Of a stretch of 64,000 bases of DNA, positions 17,691 through 28,963 are shown piece by piece. Position 1 is the stretch's first letter; every line of letters starts with the position of its first letter. This stretch comes from Bin87 sp965197635 (GTDB taxonomy: Bacteria > Chloroflexota > Dehalococcoidia > Lucifugimonadales > UBA3495): contig CBDANN010000008.1 of assembly GCA_965197635.1 (NCBI GenBank), positions 1,950,709 through 2,014,708 of the forward strand, written 5' to 3'. The position numbers and the translations under genes were made by a program. The notes beneath the pieces are model-generated. The model saw only the letters and a program-made list of their open reading frames with translations. It had not been told where the DNA came from and ran no database searches.

Positions 17691-18813
17691 TAGCACCAAC
17701 GGTTTCAAAGACATACGACCTTTCGAACAGGTCTCGAACCGCCCGGTTTTCATCGTACTGTCCAATGGGAAGTCCACTAAATACCCGTTGCCCTATCGCG
17801 TTTGGAGCATACCCCGCACCGGGCGCGGGCGGAGGCGCCCCATACAATCGGTGGCTGACTTCCATGAAATGGCCCAAGCCAACGAGCAGCAGGCAATGCC
17901 GTTGCCTGGCGACGACGGCGGACCTTGGATACGAGCGGAGGCCAACAGGCTACCCCTATGGAGCAAAATACTAAAGACTATGCCGCGACCCGCCTACCGC
18001 GGTCGGAAAGGCGTCTGTACCGACCGCAACGGCATCTTCTTCCTAACTGTCAAGGTCGCCAACGACCCTGACTTGTGCTTGGTATCCAATGACCCTAGCC
18101 GGGGCCGCACTCCGCACCTGCCCGCCCTGACTGACTTTCCCATAGAAAAGCACCATGTGTATCCGTTACTACAGGGCGAGGGCGTGGGCCGCCTCACCGT
18201 CAGCATGGACCCCAACGACGGTTTGCTGGTACCCCAAGAAGGTATGCACGGAAACCCACTTCTACCCACTACACACCCGAAGACCTTCACGTACTTGCAG
18301 AACTTCGCACAGGAACTGCCGCGTCGCTCCAGTTACGTCCGGTATCAGCATGGTCAACCACACTGGTCTGTGTGGAATGTCGGCGCCTACACTTGGGCTC
18401 CCTGGAAGGTCGTCTGGAGAGAAATGAACTCCAGCGGCTTCCAGGCTGCCTACGTGGGTCAGCAACAGCACCCCGTGCTGGGGGAAAGGCCCGTCACGCC
18501 TGACCACAAGGTGTACTACGTCCCGTTGCAAACCGAGCAAGAGGCTGCATACCTCGCCGGTGTACTCAACGCCCCGGTGGTTGCCCAAGCAATCGCGGCA
18601 TACCTGCCTGCCCTCAGTGCCGGCACCAATGTGGTAGAACACCTCGCCGTTCCTCCGTACAATCACAGGAACGCGGACCACGTAACCATATCACAGCTGG
18701 CCATGCGCATAACTCGAAGGGGAGATGGGCCCAACGAGGCAGAGATGAAGAGACTTGATCGAATAGCCAGACGCACCTTCGGTGTACCACCAACGTCGCA
18801 ACCCATTGTTTAA
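17690..18813 (+). pseudogene. C-terminal part of an N6-adenine DNA methylase (Eco57I/TaqI-like specificity region)
   Basis: The frame enters directly from the IS982-like element and reads FEQVSNRPVFIVLSNGKSTKYPLPYRVW, then a long alpha/beta region and a C-terminal part (KVYYVPLQTEQEAAYLAGVLNAPVVAQAIAAYLP ... NVVEHLAVPPYN). This resembles the target-recognition end of Eco57I-like, type IIG or BREX PglX-like methylases, where substrate DNA specificity resides. The catalytic NPPY-containing half is missing, cut off at the transposon border. Function is lost. Family assignment is from overall pattern, so it is moderate. Confidence 0.55.
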
Positions 18814-19058
18814 GCGCCAACGAAACGGCCCGCCGCAGGGACCGAACCAACGGAATAGCTGATTTCCTTCACTCCCGTGTAGTTCTACGTCAAGATGCCA
18901 GTGCGATTTCTACGATGAAATCCTTCCACATGGTGCATCAACTACATGGACAACGTTTTCGCTGAAAGAAGAGGGCACAGCAGTCCAACGCTACTGAAGT
19001 GCGAAAACGAAATCCGTCACACCGTTGGGCGTTTCCGCCTGCCGAACCGCCAATTGCC
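18814..19058. other. Short region between methylase fragment and IS110 remnant
   Basis: No gene recognised. The only landmark is the 18-bp dispersed repeat that begins at 19059. Confidence 0.4.
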
Positions 19059-19074
19059 GAGTAGCGAAATTTCC
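19059..19074 (+). repeat. Dispersed repeat, right-end orientation
   Basis: GAGTAGCGAAATTTCC, the same motif that borders the MNT-HEPN cassette at 45283 and 46605. Here it stands exactly at the border where IS110 transposase sequence starts (VYWIPLFG). Confidence 0.7.
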
Positions 19075-20270
19075 TTGGTATACTGGATACCGCTGTTCGG
19101 GGTGCTGGAGGAACGGGGGTTTCAGGTGATACTGGTGGACCCCCGGCGTATCAAGAACGTGCCCGGTCGCAAGACCGACGTGCGGGATTGCCAGTGGCTC
19201 CAGCAATTGCACACCTACGGCCTGCTCTCCGGAGCCTTCCGACCCGACGGGGAGGTGCGGCGCCTGCGCAGCTACCTGCGGCAGCGCGCCATGCTGGTGG
19301 AGTACGCGTCCCACCACGTCCAGCACATGCAGAAGGCCCTGACCCAGATGAACGTGAAGCTCCACCACGTGATCCGGGACATCACGGGCAAGACCGGCAT
19401 GGACATCATGGAGGCCATCGTGGGCGGCAAGCGGGAAGCCCGAAAGCTGGCGCGACTGCGCGACCGACGGATCAAGGCCGACGAGAAGACCCTCGCCAAG
19501 TCATTACAGGGCCATTGGAGGTAGGAGCACATCTTCGAACTGGCCCAGGCCCTGGAGCTGTACCGGTTCTATCAGGATAAGATTGCCGAGTGCGACCGGG
19601 AGATTGAAGCCCAGTTGGAGCGTTTCGAGGATCACAGCCATGGTGATCCTCCAGCGGCGAAGTCCGGCCGGAGACGCAGCAAAGGAAACGCGCCACGCTG
19701 CGACGTTTGGACGCACCTGTACCGGATGACCGGGGTGGACCTGACCCGCATCGACGGCGTGGACGGCTTCACGGCCCTGAAAGTGATCAGCGAGATTGGC
19801 ACGGACATGACCAAATGGCCCAGCGCCAAGCACTTCGCCTCCTGGCTGGGCTTGAGCCCCAACAACCGCATCACCGGCGGCAAGGTGATCAGCTCAAAGA
19901 CCAAGCCCAGCGCCAACCGCGCGGCGGCGGCATTGCGTCTGGCGGCCAACGCGCTGCACCGCTCCGATAGCGCCCTGGGCGCATTTCTGCGTCGGAAGAA
20001 GGCGCAGCTGGGTGCGCCCAAGGCCATCACCGCCACCGCTCACAAGCTGGCCAGGCTCATCTACACCATGCTGCGCGACGGCCAGGAGTACGTGGATGCC
20101 GGCGCGGAGTACTACGAGAAGCAGTATCAGGACCGGGCGCTGCGCGCGGCCAAGCGCCGGGCGGCGCAACTGGGCTATCAGCTGGTGCCTCTCCCCGATG
20201 CTCCAGTTTCGGGCCTGTACCACGGATCAGAGGGCGCGGCAGCTTGATAGTTTCAGTTAGTCCATAGCCG
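19075..20270 (+). pseudogene. IS110-family transposase, truncated and with a nonsense codon
   Basis: From VYWIPLFGVLEERGFQVILVDPRRIKNVPGRKTDVRD the frame is a typical IS110 DEDD transposase, and the C-terminal Transposase_20 domain (IDGVDGFTALKVISEIGTDMTKW ... FASWLGLSPNNRITGGK ... SANRAAAALRLAANAL, with the catalytic Ser region) is complete to the stop at 20247. The first Asp-containing N-terminal part is absent, replaced by unrelated sequence ending in the 18-bp repeat. A TAG at 19522 (GHWR*EHIFEL) interrupts the frame without shifting it, most simply GAG changed to TAG. The 3' end abuts the truncated IS1380 copy B at about 20271. Confidence 0.85.
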
Positions 20271-21298
20271 GGGGCAGGTTTCACCCTTCGCACGATGAGC
20301 CGCACCGGCGCGGCGTCGGGCTCACTCGCGAAGGGAGTGTAGATGGTTTCGGCCACGTCGGCGGCGCCCTCCATCCAGTAGGGTATGGGCGTCCAGTCCG
20401 CCTCGGGTATGGCCTCGATGAGATTGCGCAGGCTCTGGTGCTGGCGGACGGTGATGGAGAAGCGGACACCCTTATCACGGCAGGAGGCGACGATACCGTG
20501 GGTGTAGAAGCCGCTGTCGGCCCGCATGGTGAGTTGGCCGGTGGCGCCGGCATAGTGCACTCGGCTGATGGTTTCACGCCGGAAGTGGGCCGCGCCTCGA
20601 GCGGTGTTGGCTCGGCCCTGGCGCAGCCTTGCCATCAGCACGTCGCCGGTTCCGGCGGCGACGGCGAGGAGCGGGTGATAGCCCCGCTGGCCAGCGTAGT
20701 TGTGGCGGCGGGCGCCCTCCTTCCTCAGTCCGTAGGCCTCGCAGACGGTGGAGTCCAGGTCGATGGTCAACGGATCAGCGCCCGGACCGGCTCCAGCTGC
20801 CCAGGCTCGGGCCAGCGCCTCCCGGATCAACCGATCCAACTGGCGCACGTGGCCCCACCGGAAACTCCGCAGGAACGTCCCCAGCGTGGACGGCGCCTTC
20901 ACAGTACACCCCAGCACCTGCTCCGTACCGCCAGCGCGCAGCGCGTCAGCATCGTCGATGCAGTCGCCACCGGCCAGCGCCGAGGCCACCAAGGTCAGCA
21001 TCTTGTCCCCAGCGTTGGCTCGGCCAGGGACACGACCCAAGTCAACATGGCGATCCACCAGCTCGCCCAGTCCCAGATGATGGGCCAGCGTGACCGGAAG
21101 CAGCAGTCCGGCATTGGCCACCAGGCGGTGATCGTCAAAGGCGACCTGGATGCGGTCGAGGCGCTCGGGTGCTAGCATCCGTTGGGTGCTCCTTGTTCCG
21201 GGTCGGTTTCGTGTTGCACAAACCATTATCCCCGAAGCTGGGAGCACTTTCTCATCCCTTCACCACGACGCCACACTCTTCCTTTCGGTGGATTGGGG
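20271..21298 (-). mobile_element. IS1380-family element, copy B, 3'-truncated
   Basis: The right end (CGGTGGATTGGGG, 21298) and the first two thirds of the transposase are present (start at about 21178, MLAPERLDRIQVAFDD, LTIDLDSTVCEAYG, TMRADSGFYTHGIV, EIPEADWTPIPYWMEGAADVAET), but coding similarity stops after RLIVRRVKP near 20272, at the IS110 border. The Glu-containing C-terminus is lost, so the copy is inactive. On its right the DUF1156-like methylase frame starts without a gap. Confidence 0.88.
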
Positions 21299-22384
21299 TT
21301 TCAGCAACAAGCGCGCCTTCACCCACAACCTCACTGCCGACGAGCGCAAATGGTTCAACGACAACTTGGTAGTCCAGGCCCCCGTCGTGCTGGACGTCAC
21401 TGCCGGCGGCGGCGGCATACCTTTTGAGGCCGGCCGGTTGGGCGTCCAGTCCATCGCCAACGAGCTGAACCCCGTAGCTACACTCATCCTGCGCGCCACC
21501 TGCGCATGGCCCCAGCGGTATGGCCCAGCCCTGCGCGACGCCTACGCTGAAATCAGTTCCAAGTACCTGGCGAGGGTGCGCGAGCTTATCGCCTAAAACT
21601 TTGTATATCCGCCGGAGCAGCAAGTTCACGAAAATGAGGCAAGCAACGAAAACCTGCGCGCAGGCGCGGTGCGACTCCATATGTATGTTTGGGCATACTT
21701 ATGGAGTCGCACCGTCAGTTGCCCCGACTGTGGGAACTTGATTCCTCTGTCACCTAACTGGCGGCTGGACGGCAACGGCACCGGCACCGGCATCCGCGTT
21801 CTGCCCGACGAAGCACGCGGCGTCTGCGAATTCGATGTCGTAAACACCACCAGAGAGCAGAGCCGTGGCACTGTGGCCAGAGGTAAGGCCGCCTGTCCCT
21901 ACCCCAGCTGCGGCGCCACCACCGCGACCGGCTACCTAGCAGACGAGGCCGGAGCTGGGCGAATGGGGCACCAGATGTACTGCGTCATCCTCAAAAACCA
22001 GTGGCAAAAATCCGATGGCAAGGGCGGCTGGGCCAACTTTCGCAAGCCCAAAGACCAGCCGGCCACACCACCCCGTGAGTTCCGCACCGTCCGCCCCGAG
22101 GACGACAACTCCGACGACATCGCCACCCTCCTAGACGCCAACAGGTCGGGGTGGGATGTTGAGAACATCCTGCCCAACGAGGCCGTTCCACCCGCCGGCA
22201 ATAAAACGGATACGCTACAGCAGTACGGTATGCTAACTTGGCAAGCAGTGTTCAGCCCACGCCAGCAACTGGCACATGGGTATTGCGTCCAAGCATTCCG
22301 CGAATTGGTTGACACCGACAGGGATGCAGACCGGTTGGACGGCCGTCGAAAGGCGGCATGGAGTTGCATAGCACTTGCCCTAGT
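21299..22384 (+). pseudogene. Zn-ribbon adenine-specific DNA methylase fragment (COG1743/DUF1156-like)
   Basis: The frame emerges from IS1380 copy B with NKRAFTHNLTADERKWFND, then VVLDVTAGGGGIPFEAGRLGVQSIANELNPVAT. The DVTAGGGGIPFEA loop and the ANELNP strand are SAM-binding features of this methylase group. A TAA at 21594-21596 interrupts it, but the same frame continues (NFVYPPEQQVHENEASNENLRAG) into a Zn-ribbon, VSCPDCGNLIPLSPNWRLDG, and ACPYPSCGATTATGYL. The fragment runs to the left end of IS701 copy F1. Both gene ends are lost to IS insertions. The family is linked to predicted anti-phage loci in the literature. The NPPY motif is not in the surviving part. Confidence 0.7.
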
Positions 22385-23839
22385 ACTACAGCCGCACTAC
22401 TGTTACCAGTTGGGATAATCGACGTTGGTAGTGGCTTTGTTGCGCTCTGGCTTGATGTCGCCGTCTCCACTGGGACCAGGACAGAACGAAATCAGCAGAC
22501 CGGTTTGGAGTCCAGATCAGGCGGGTAAGCCGCCGACGCACCTCGGGGACTGTCAATGGGATCAGGCTCCGGTCCCGGCCGGGACCGCCCCCCTTTCCGG
22601 CCGGCATCCCGGTGTGGTGGCTTGATACCTGAGCACCGCCGGGTAAGCGTGAGCCAACATCGCCCGGGTGATGTGGCGCTACCAGCCATCCCAGCTGCGT
22701 ACCTCGTACTGGTCCAGTCCCACCGGTCCCTGGGCCGCCTCGCAGCATTCCTCGCTGGCCCCGCGGCGGCCCGCCACCGGCGCCAACTCCGCCATTGCGG
22801 TACCGGACGGGCCGCCGCCAACGTAGTAGGCCAGCTCAGCGGGCTGGGCAATGCTGCGCCGGGCCAGCAGCCAGTACGCTTGGCCCGGCTCCCGCCGGGG
22901 CCCTATCGCCACGGTGGTCCAGTCATAAAATCCGGGACCCTTGGCGCCGTCCCCCGCGCGCAGCCGCTGCCCGCCCGCTTCGTCAACCCACGACGCCAAA
23001 CGATCGGCCCGCACTGGGCGGGGCCCCTTTTCGGTCCCGGCCCACAGCTGCTCGTTGCTCTTGAGGGCCAGCACCTGGGGGATGCCCTCCTCCTCCAGCC
23101 ACCGCCGCCGGTTGCGGTCGCTGCCGTAGACCGCGTCTCCAGTAACCCAGCCGCAGGGAATTCCCGATCCCACCGCCCGCTCCAGCATCCGCTGGGCCAA
23201 CTGCGGCTGGGTGCGCAATTCGACATGCTCCGGCACCCCGGCCTCACGGCGTCGCTCCCGGTCCGCCACCCATACCTGAGGCAGCTACAACTCCCGGTCC
23301 AGCCGGGTCCGGCCCCGGGCGCCAGCGTCGGCCAGGAATACTCCCACTGGGGAATTTTCGATCCGCCCCGCGGTGCCGCGGTACTGCCGCGGCACCCCCA
23401 CCGACTGGCTCCCCTTCTGGCTCCCCTTCTGGCTCCCCTTCTTGAGGAAGCCGGTCTCGTCCACCACCAGCACCCCGTCGGCGGCGCCCAGATGCTCGAC
23501 CACCTAGTCCCTGCGGTCAGCTCGAACCTGGTCCGCGTCCCACCGGTAGCTGGATAGCCGGCGCTGCACCCCGTCCGGAGTGGCATCCCCCGCCGGCTCC
23601 GCCAACTGCCAGCCATTCTGGCGCTCTACGGAACTGAGCAGCCCCCGCCGCTACTCCAGCGCCCGTCGCCTTGGCTCCGCACGCCGGAACCGGCCCGCGA
23701 TGCACTCAGGCACCCCCGCGATGCCCTCAGCCCACCGGGCCACTTCCGCCGCATCAGCCATCTCAACCGCCACCGTCTCACCTCACACTGCTTGACTGCC
23801 CCTAATTCTACCCGCTCTTAATCTGCGGCTGTAGTACTA
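22381..23839 (-). mobile_element. IS701-family element, copy F1, inactivated
   Basis: Ends are perfect inverted repeats TAGTACTACAGCCGCA / TGCGGCTGTAGTACTA; the outer TAGTACTA is itself a palindrome, so the target duplication cannot be separated from the repeat. The transposase (minus strand) is recognisable by HLGAADGVLVVDETGFLKKG, QYRGTAGRIENS, GIPCGWVTGDAVYGSDRNRRRWLEE and a C-terminus WRRRHQARAQQ. It is broken by two in-frame TAG codons (before VVEHLG and after DREL) and by frameshifts. A 12-bp unit coding KGSQ is triplicated after DETGFLK. Copy F2 at 32558 carries the same lesions. Confidence 0.85.
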
Positions 23840-24803
23840 AGGCGCTGGTTTTTGAGCAAACTGGGGGTTCCCCCCCGCCTGGGACGTAAAGCATCAGGCC
23901 CAGTTGAAGGCGGCGGTGCAGAAGTCGTCCGGCCAGTCTGGCATTGACTTGTCCAATTGGAACTGGAAGGCGGTGCGGCGGTTTGTGCAAGACCGCTTCG
24001 GGTTGGCGCTGGGCCGGAGCAGTTGTCTGACCTCGTATCAAGTACGGGGTGACGTTACTACCGGCACCGATTGGGGTTCGTGCTGAAACGGCCCAAGAAG
24101 CGATTGCGCCAGGCGGACCCGGTGCGGCGGGACGCCTTTGTGGCGGAGTATGCTGCTCTGGCAGCCGGGGCGCGACGGACTGGAGGCAAGATCTGCTTCG
24201 CTGACGAGGCCCACTTTCGGGCGGATGCGGACCCCGTATCGGGGTACGGGGCAGGCTCTGCGGGGGAAGTGGGCGCTGCAAGGGGAACCGGCCTTGGTGG
24301 ACTCCACCAGCCCGCGCCGGGGCGAGCAGGCCAGCTACTATTCAGCGGTGTGTCTGGAGACCGGCGCGGTGGAGGTGCTGGAACTAACGGGCCACGGGTA
24401 ACAACCACCGCCCCGCACCCCGATGCGGGGGCCGCCACCGCCACCGCTTTCCTGCGGCAACTGCGGGCGCGACACACCGAACCACTGACGGTGATTTGGG
24501 ACAATGCGCCAGCGCGCGATTGGTCAAAAATCTGGCGACGCGCTACCGACGTAGCTGACCACGCCCAGTTTGAACCTGCGCTTGGTGAACCCCGTATCAA
24601 GTACGGGGCCGGCTCGGTGCCTGGGCACCAAGGCAGTGGTGCGAGAGAAGGTGGGCGACTTTTTCACCGATCTGGCCAACCGGCGCGAGGAAGTCAAACG
24701 GCGATGTCGGACCGTCCTTCAAGCACGGACAGCAGAACTGACACGGAGCGACCCAACCGATTTCCACCACCTTGCAAATGTATATCCCACCTTGGCTTCA
24801 GTT
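23840..24803 (+). mobile_element. IS630-family element, copy 3, 5'-truncated and inactivated
   Basis: Plus-strand transposase remnant starting at ALVFEQTGGSPP, cut on the left by IS701 F1. It carries a C7 run at the frame junction like copy 2, palindromic inserts at 24031-24049, 24232-24251, 24411-24430 and 24590-24608, and a GATTGGTCAA insert at 24518-24527. A deletion removed the Glu-containing segment between LVN and CLGTKAVV. ICFADEAHF and VIWDNAPA are still readable. The right end CACCTTGGCTTCAGTT has lost the flanking TA. It shares two inserts at identical positions with copy 1, so both descend from an already invaded ancestor. Confidence 0.82.
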
Positions 24804-24902
24804 GAGGTTGTACAGTGGCCCATGGCCGTCGCGACGATGCCCACCTGGTAAGCCGGGCATACGACGCGCCTAGAACGTTGCGCCGCCCGTCGGGAGACAG
24901 CC

Positions 24903-27900
24903 ATGAAGTTGGCCAAAGCAATCGCTGCTTTCTTGTTCGCGGTAGTTCTGATAACAGGTAGCGGCGGCTTGTCCACCATCTCAGCCCAAGCTCCCCCGCC
25001 AGCGCCGCCCAATGTAATCGCCCGCGACGGCGGCAACCCCGGGGAGGCGCATCTCAGTTGGACCGCCGTTGCTGATGCCCAGTTCTATCGCGTCGGCTGG
25101 GTGGCCTAAGTGGACTACCAGGCAAGCAACCGGGGCCGATCTTGATTGGCTGGAAGCTTTTGCCTTTGTGGATGTGGCCAATCGTGGCCAAACCCGAATC
25201 CACCGATGGGATAGGGCGGTGCGGCATTTGAGAGAGATGAGGGGTCAGGGAACGGGATGGCGAGGACCTGATGCCGATGAAATGGACGATGTGGGGCGTG
25301 GATGCCGTGCCAAGGGGATGTTGATGACCCGTGGTAGCGGCATTGGCAGTGATTTTCAGCGCAGACCGATGGCGGAGACCGTCAGGAGCCCAGCCTGGCG
25401 CGGTTGGGCCAGGCGTGGTGCGTCATCGTAGACAGGTGAAAGGCCGAGGGCGGCGTCAGGATGGGAGTGGCAGGGCGCGCAGTCTGGCCAGGGCGCTGCT
25501 GAATTGGTTTCGCCAAGGCCAATCCTGTGGCAGATGCAGGGTGATGCGACGGGCTTTGCGGGTGATGCGTCCGGCGAGAGAGAAGAAGCGTCGTCGGAGG
25601 GTCTTGGTGGTGGTCACCGGCTCGCCCAGGCCGATGCGCGTGGTCCAGCGGGCCAGGTTGTGGGCCATGACTTGCACCGCCAGCCAGGCGGCGTTGGCGG
25701 GAAAACGTCCCGATGGCAGGTGGTTGAGACCCACGCCGTATTTGAGGTCGCGGATGGCGTTCTCGATCTCGGCGTGGCGGCGATGGTCAGCTTCCAGATA
25801 CAGGGTGTCGCCTTCTCTATCGGTGATGAAAGCGTGATAGCTGTAGGTGGCGAACAGCTGGCCAGTTGCGAGCCGGGCGTGGGTTTCACCCGTCGGACGA
25901 TGAGCCGCACCGGTACCGCGTCGGGCTCACTGGCAAAGGGAGTGTAGCTGGTTTCGGCCACATCGGCGCCGCCATCCATCCAATAGGATATGGGCGTCCA
26001 GTCATCTTCAGGTATGGCCTCGATGATGTTCCGCAGGCTCGGGTGCTGGCGTACGGTGATGGAGTAGCGTACCTTCTGGTCGCGACAGGCGGCCACCATG
26101 TCGTGGGTGTAGAAGCCGCTGTCCGCCCGCACGGTGAGTGGTCCGGTGGCTCCGGCGTAGCGCACTCGGCTCACCGTCTCGCGCAGGAAGTTGGCGGCGC
26201 CGCGGGCGGTGTTGGCCCGACCCTTTCGCAATCGACACATCAGCACCTCGCCGGTACCCTCGGCCACGGCCAGGAGCGGGTGATAGCCCCGCTGGCCGGT
26301 GTAGCCGTGATGGCGCGCGCCCTCCTTGCCCAGACCATAGGTCTCACAGACGGTAGAGTCCAGATCAATGGTCAGCGGATCATCGCCCGGTCCGGCCCCA
26401 GCCGCCCAGGCTCGGGCCAGCGCCTCCCGGCTCACCCGATCCAGCTGCCGCGCGTGGCCCCACCGGAAACTCCGCAGAAACGTGCCCAGCGTGGATGGCG
26501 CCTTCACCGTACAGCCCAGCACCTGCTCGGTCTCGCCAGCGCGCAGCGCGTCGGCGTCGTCAATGCAGTCCCCGCCGGCCAACGCCGATGCCACCAGCGT
26601 CAGCACCTTGTCTCCCGCGTTGGCACGACCTGGCGCATTTCCCAGGTCAACGTGGCGGTCCACCAGCTCTCCCAGCCCCAGATGATGGGCCAGGGTGATG
26701 GGCAAAAGCAGCCCCGCATTGGCCACCAGTCGGTGATCGTCGAAGGCAACGTGGATGCGGTCGGGGCGCTCAGGTGGTAGCATCCGTTGGGTGCTCCTCG
26801 TTTCAGGGTGGTTTTCGTTCTCAAAAACCATTATCCCCGAAGCCGGGAGCACTTTCTCATCCCTTCAGCACGCCGACACACTCATCTCCTCGGTGGATTG
26901 GGGCCAAAGCTCCCACATAATAACCCACCTGACGCCGGGAACTGATTACGCGTTCATTGTGGGTAGCAACGTCTCACGGTACGGGGAACCACGCTGGTCC
27001 GAATGGACGCAGCTAGCGTTGAGGGGAGACCCGATGGCATGTCCGGCGGCGCAGCAGCAGACTGACGTCGATACTGATCGGGTCGCGCGGGTTGGGCTTT
27101 ACAACGCTACGGGCGGAGATAACTGGGCCAACAACACCAACTGGGTCAGCGAAGCGCCTGTCGGTGAATGGTACGGCGTTACCACCGATTATGATGGGCG
27201 CGTCATTGGTCTGGACCTCACGGAAAACCAGTTGACTGGAACAATACCGCCGGTGTTGGGCGACCTTGCCAAATTAGAAACGCTAGATTTCAGCAACAAT
27301 GGCGCTAGCTGCTCAGCCGGTGAATGCCAGCCAACGTCGCCTACCGCCAACATCCTATCTGGGGAGATACCTCGGGAACTGGGCAGATTGGCTAACCTAC
27401 GGAGATTGGACCTCCGGTCACCCAGCTGAGCGGGGCGATACCCGCGCAGCTGGGCAACCTGACCAACCTGCAATACCTGGCACTCTCATACAACCAGCTG
27501 AGCGGGGAAGATAACCCAGCAACTGGGCAACCTGACCAACCTGCAATACCTGAACCTCCGTGGCAACCAGCTGACCGGTCTGATACCCCCTGAATTGGCC
27601 AGCCTTACCAATTTGGAGCAGTTGTACCTGAGCGGGAATACACTGACGGGTTGCATACCCGCCGCGTTGCAAGACGTGAAAGAAAACGACCTCTCCAATC
27701 TCAGCCTGCCTGATTGCGGAGATGCTCCGACGGTACCGGAGGTGGCTTCTACTGATCAGCCCACCTTCACCGTCGTCAATCGGGACCTGGATTACAGTTA
27801 CGAAATTGTCCTGCCCAGCGGATGGGAAAAGCAGGCAGAAGGGGCTTACAGTCGGAACTTCCCGCGGGGCCAGCTCAGGATATCCTACCAACACCTGCAG

Positions 27901-28086
27901 AGCGGTTATACCCTCGAACAATTCACCCAAGCTGTGCTGAACGACCTCCGCCGGGATTGGTGGTGGTCTACCGTTTCGCTATTGGAGGTCGTATCAATCC
28001 AAGAGGAGCTGATAGGGGAGCAACCCGCTCACCGCATTAGATACCGGGTGCAAGAAATTCCGGAATACTGCGTGCTGGATGTGTAA
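24903..28086 (+). pseudogene. Secreted fibronectin type III / leucine-rich repeat protein, split by IS1380
   Basis: The gene starts at 24903 with a signal peptide (MKLAKAIAAFLFAVVLITGSGGLSTISAQA), then a Pro-rich linker and FN3 strands (PGEAHLSWTAVADAQFYRVGWVA). After a TAA and one frameshift the frame reaches VDVANRG, where IS1380 copy C is inserted. Deleting the element and one CCAAA restores NRGQSSHIITHLTPGTDYAFIVGSN, a standard FN3 end. Then come LYNATGGDNWANNTNW and plant-type LRRs (NQLTGTIPPVLGDLAKLETLDFSNN) to about 27720, with at least two further frameshifts (near 27420 and 27510), and a beta-rich C-terminal domain that runs to the IS5 element at 28087. Probably a surface adhesion or binding protein before decay. 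Confidence 0.82.
25193..26903 (-). mobile_element. IS1380-family element, copy C, with exact 5-bp target duplication
   Basis: The element runs from CCCGAATCCACCGA to TCGGTGGATTGGGG and is flanked by CCAAA on both sides (25188-25192 and 26904-26908). It interrupts the FN3-LRR gene. The transposase (start at about 26783, MLPPERPDRIHVAFDD) has LTIDLDSTVCETYG and TVRADSGFYTHDMV, but the frame changes near 25870 (after VKPTPGSQLA). The last third, with the Glu region and QTMAHNLARWTTR-like end, is read in another frame to 25456, so this copy is probably inactive. Confidence 0.92.
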
Positions 28087-28963
28087 GAGGGTGTCTAAAA
28101 AGGTTCTACTTGGGGTGGAGGTATACAGGCGTGATCTGTGGGGTTGGGCGTAACGTGGGGGTATGGAACGAGCAACTTATCCCAGTGCCCTCAGCGACCG
28201 AGAATGGCAACTGTTGGAACCCTGGTTGCCACCGCCCAAACCGGGTGGCCGGCCGATCCCGTACCCGCGTCGGGAGATTGTCAACGCCATACGCTACGTG
28301 CTGCGCACCGGCTGCTCCGGGCGGATGCTCCCCCACGACCTGCCGCCGTGGCGTAGCGCCTTCCATTATTTCCGTACCGGGCGGCGGAACGGAACCTGGC
28401 AACGGGTCCACGACACGCTGCGCGCCCGGCTGCGGCCGGCCCGAGGTCGCCACGTCAGTCCCAGCGCGGCCATCATCGACAGCCAGTCGGTGAAAACCAC
28501 GGAAAAGGGGGCCCAGAGGATACGACGCCGGCAAGAAGGTGAAAGGGCGAAAACGGCACATCGTGGTAGATACCTTGGGACTGCTGCTGGCCGTGGTAGT
28601 GCACCCGGCCAACATTCAGGACCGCGATGGCGCTCGGTTGGTATTGCAACGCCTGGTGGGTCGCTGCCACCGGCTACAGGTGATCTGGGCCGACGGCGCC
28701 TACCGCGGCAAACTGGTGGAGTGGGCCCAAAGGGTCGCTGGCTGGAGCCTGGAGCTGGTGCGCCGTCCCGCCCAACAGCATACCTTTCCGGTGTTGCCTC
28801 GACGATGGGTCGTGGCACGAACCTTCGGTTGGCTGAACCTGCAACGGCGATTGAGCAAGGATTACGAAGCATTGTGCGAAACCACCGAAACCTGGCTGTA
28901 CATCTCAATGACCGGACTCATGCTACGCCGATTGACCCACATTTCCCCTTTTTAGACACCCTC
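28087..28963 (+). mobile_element. IS5-family (IS427-like) element
   Basis: Ends GAGGGTGTCTAAAAA and its inverse. Flanking trinucleotides are TAA and TGA, so no clean TNA duplication. Two overlapping frames encode the transposase: the first from GTG/ATG at 28163 (MERATYPSALSDREWQLLEPWLPPPK ... AAIIDSQSVKTTEKG, with the first Asp), the second from about 28500 to 28955 (GYDAGKKVKGRKRHIVVDTLGL, VIWADGAYRG, RRWVVARTFGWLN). The junction is a GAAAAGGGGG run; many IS427-group elements use programmed frameshifting here, but a mutation is equally possible. It truncates the FN3-LRR gene on its left and a nuclease gene on its right. Confidence 0.85.

Noticed and set aside
22556..23557. 333-codon plus-strand frame, repeated at 32733-33734
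   Set aside because: It lies antisense to the dead IS701 transposase; Pro/Arg/Ala-rich composition typical of shadows.
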